NCBI RefSeq assembly: GCF_001646665.1
Contig: NZ_LWBU01000279.1
Coordinates: 522,879 to 586,878 of the forward strand
Direction: 5' to 3'
Length of the DNA: 64,000 bases
From: Streptomyces noursei
GTDB taxonomy: Bacteria > Actinomycetota > Actinomycetes > Streptomycetales > Streptomycetaceae
Under the pieces are notes generated by a model. The model searched no databases and had not been told where the DNA came from. It saw nothing but the letters and a program-made list of their open reading frames with translations. The position numbers were made by a program, and so were the translations under genes. The stretch's first letter is position 1, and every line of letters begins with the position of its first letter. This document shows, piece by piece, positions 62,535 through 64,000 of the stretch.

Positions 62535-62868
62535 GGGACCCTCCCAGGGTGGGTTCGGATGCGGGGACGTACGCGGCGGGGCGGGGACGGACGCGGGTGC
62601 GGACGGACGGGGCGGACGTGGTGCGCGCGGGAAGGGACGTGGTGCGGGGTGGGAGGGACGCTGGTGCGGACGGGGAGGGACGTGGTGGGGGGCGAGCGGG
62701 AACGGGCTGCGCGAGCGCTGCGCGGGGACCCACGGGACAAGGATCGTCCAGCGGGGCGGCCCGCGGCAGGGTTCTCACCGAATCTCCCCCGGTCTGTCGC
62801 AGCGGGGCCCATGGCAGGATGATGACCCTTGGCCAGGGGTGTTGACGACGGGAAGGACCGGCTCAGCG
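62535..62868. other. G-rich spacer upstream of the DeoR gene
   Basis: This 334-base interval is G-rich on the plus strand and repetitive (GGGACGTGGTGCGG-like units near 62605-62690). No gene is supported. It must hold the divergent promoters of the membrane protein and the DeoR regulator. Confidence 0.4.
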
Positions 62869-63702
62869 GTGAGCGACAACCAGAACCTCCTCGCGGAGCA
62901 GCGACGCGCCTTGATCCTCGACGAGGTGAGGCGGCGCGGCGGGGCACGGGTCAACGAGCTCACCCGCCGGCTGAACGTCTCCGACATGACGGTCCGCCGC
63001 GACCTGGACGCGCTGGCCCGGCAGGGCGTCATCGAGAAGGTGCACGGCGGAGCGGTGCCGTTGGTCGAGGCGAGCACGCACGAACCGGGGTTCGAGGCCA
63101 AGTCGTCGCTGGAGCAGGGCGCCAAGGAGGACATCGCACGGGCGGCGGCGGCGATGACGGCGCCGGGCAGCGCCATCGCCCTGTCGGGCGGCACGACGAC
63201 GTACGCGCTGGCCCAGCACCTCTTGGACGTGCCGGACCTGACGGTGGTGACCAACTCGGTGCGGGTCGCCGACGTCTTCCACACGGCGCAGCGAGCGGGG
63301 GGCCCGGGCGGCGCCGCCCGCCCGGGTGCGGCGACCGTGGTGCTGACGGGCGGCGTGCGGACGCCGTCGGACTCGCTGGTGGGACCGGTGGCGGACCAGG
63401 CGATCCGCTCGCTCCACTTCGACGTGCTGTTCCTGGGCGTGCACGGGATCTCGGTGGAGGCGGGCCTGTCCACGCCGAACCTCGCGGAGGCGGAGACCAA
63501 CCGGCGCTTCATCCGCTCGGCGCGCCGCGTGGTGGTCGTGGCGGACCACACGAAGTGGGGCACGGTGGGTCTGAGTTCCTTCGGCCGGCTGGACGAGATC
63601 GAGGCCCTCGTGACGGACCGCGGAGTGTCGGACGAGGTCCGTGCCGAGATGGCGGAGCACCTGCCGGGACTGGTCGTGGCGGGCGAGGAGGACGCGGCCT
63701 GA
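62869..63702 (+). CDS. DeoR/GlpR-family regulator
   Basis: GTG 62869 gives 277 residues. The N-terminal helix-turn-helix reads ALILDEVRRRGGARVNELTR and NVSDMTVRRDLDALARQGVI. The DeoR C-terminal sugar-phosphate sensing domain contains SGGTTTYALAQHLL, TVVTNSVRVA and VVVVADHTKWG. Such repressors respond to phosphorylated sugars. The regulated genes are not visible in the window. Confidence 0.92.
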   Translation: MSDNQNLLAEQRRALILDEVRRRGGARVNELTRRLNVSDMTVRRDLDALARQGVIEKVHGGAVPLVEASTHEPGFEAKSSLEQGAKEDIARAAAAMTAPGSAIALSGGTTTYALAQHLLDVPDLTVVTNSVRVADVFHTAQRAGGPGGAARPGAATVVLTGGVRTPSDSLVGPVADQAIRSLHFDVLFLGVHGISVEAGLSTPNLAEAETNRRFIRSARRVVVVADHTKWGTVGLSSFGRLDEIEALVTDRGVSDEVRAEMAEHLPGLVVAGEEDAA

Positions 63703-63754
63703 CGGTCGCCGTGGCAGGGCTCCGGGCGCGGCGGGCGCGTCTACGATCGGGGCC

Positions 63755-64000
63755 ATGGCTCAGTTCCGGATCGTCCGTGGTGCCCCGCTGTCCGCCGCCG
63801 ACGCCTGGCGGCGGCTCACCGACTGGCCGGCCCACGCGGCGCTGGTGCCGCTGACCCGCGCCACGGCGATGACCGGGGGTCCGGTGCGGACCGGGAGCCG
63901 GTTCACGATGCGCACGGGGATCGGGCCGGTCGGGTTCGACGACCCGATGGAGGTCGTCCGGTGCGAGCCGCCGGAGCCGGCCGGCGGGGCCGGGAGCGCG
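63755..64000 (+). CDS. SRPBCC-family protein, 3' end outside the window
   Basis: ATG 63755 starts MAQFRIVRGAPLSAADAWRR, then LTDWPAHAALVPLTRATAM and MRTGIGPVGFDDPMEVVRCE. This matches the N-terminal half of SRPBCC (START-like) proteins that bind hydrophobic ligands. Only 82 codons are visible. It follows the DeoR gene by about 50 bases. Confidence 0.78.
   Translation, partial: MAQFRIVRGAPLSAADAWRRLTDWPAHAALVPLTRATAMTGGPVRTGSRFTMRTGIGPVGFDDPMEVVRCEPPEPAGGAGSA

Overview
The window reads as high-GC chromosomal DNA of a Streptomyces or a close relative. The codon third positions are strongly GC-biased, GTG and TTG starts are frequent, ATGA/GTGA translational couplings are common, and many genes belong to families typical of streptomycetes (DUF6893, DUF6400, DUF6084, DUF5947, DUF6643 and Rv1733c-like proteins). 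No rRNA, tRNA or CRISPR array was seen. Family names are given from memory of the families and no database search was possible.

Layout. 1-8.4 kb: stress, redox and transport genes (ArsR regulator fragment, roadblock-like protein, DUF2231-Rieske protein, hemerythrin-like protein, secreted serine hydrolase, divergent XRE-cupin regulator and EamA exporter, B3/B4 protein, Ser/Thr kinase). 8.7-15.2 kb: a hemicellulose locus on the minus strand, with a sigma factor carrying an anti-sigma zinc motif, membrane segment(s) and an arabinofuranose-binding AbfB domain, followed by a GH10-CBM13-GH62 xylanase/arabinofuranosidase and a GH74 xyloglucanase. 16.3-32.0 kb: a complete group 1h ('group 5', actinobacterial high-affinity) [NiFe]-hydrogenase island. 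It holds HypX, small and large subunits, five translationally coupled accessory/maturation genes, a tiny DUF6893 protein and hypABFCDE, with two small convergent genes at its end. Together these encode the enzyme, its Ni insertion, its Fe(CN)2CO cofactor and an oxygen-compatible CO source, plus several proteins of unknown role. This suits scavenging of atmospheric H2, as known for streptomycete spores and mycobacteria.

32.0-45.1 kb: a mixed accessory stretch. It contains an insertion-sequence relic, a SulP transporter divergent from a MerR regulator with a clear operator, a flotillin/NfeD-like pair, an NAD-binding ion-channel-like protein, and a run of small genes. Three of those small genes look frameshifted at or near short G tracts. 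The stretch ends in iterated GTCAGCA repeats and looks like decaying or recently rearranged DNA. 45.1-49.3 kb: an MHS-family transporter preceded by a short peptide-coding block that is also found at 32.2 kb, convergent with a 3-hydroxybutyrate-dehydrogenase-like gene and a GAF/PucR-type regulator. 49.4-64 kb: core-like genes (Nudix, apolipoprotein N-acyltransferase, racemase-like protein, HpnB-like glycosyltransferase, MOSC protein, Rv1733c-like protein), a beta-helix-AAA ATPase fusion, a large membrane protein with lipase-like motifs, a DeoR regulator and the start of an SRPBCC protein.

The most notable items are the untested genes between the hydrogenase large subunit and its protease, the sigma/anti-sigma/AbfB one-protein sensor beside the arabinoxylan enzymes, the duplicated RHEHVPV leader peptide, and the beta-helix-AAA fusion.
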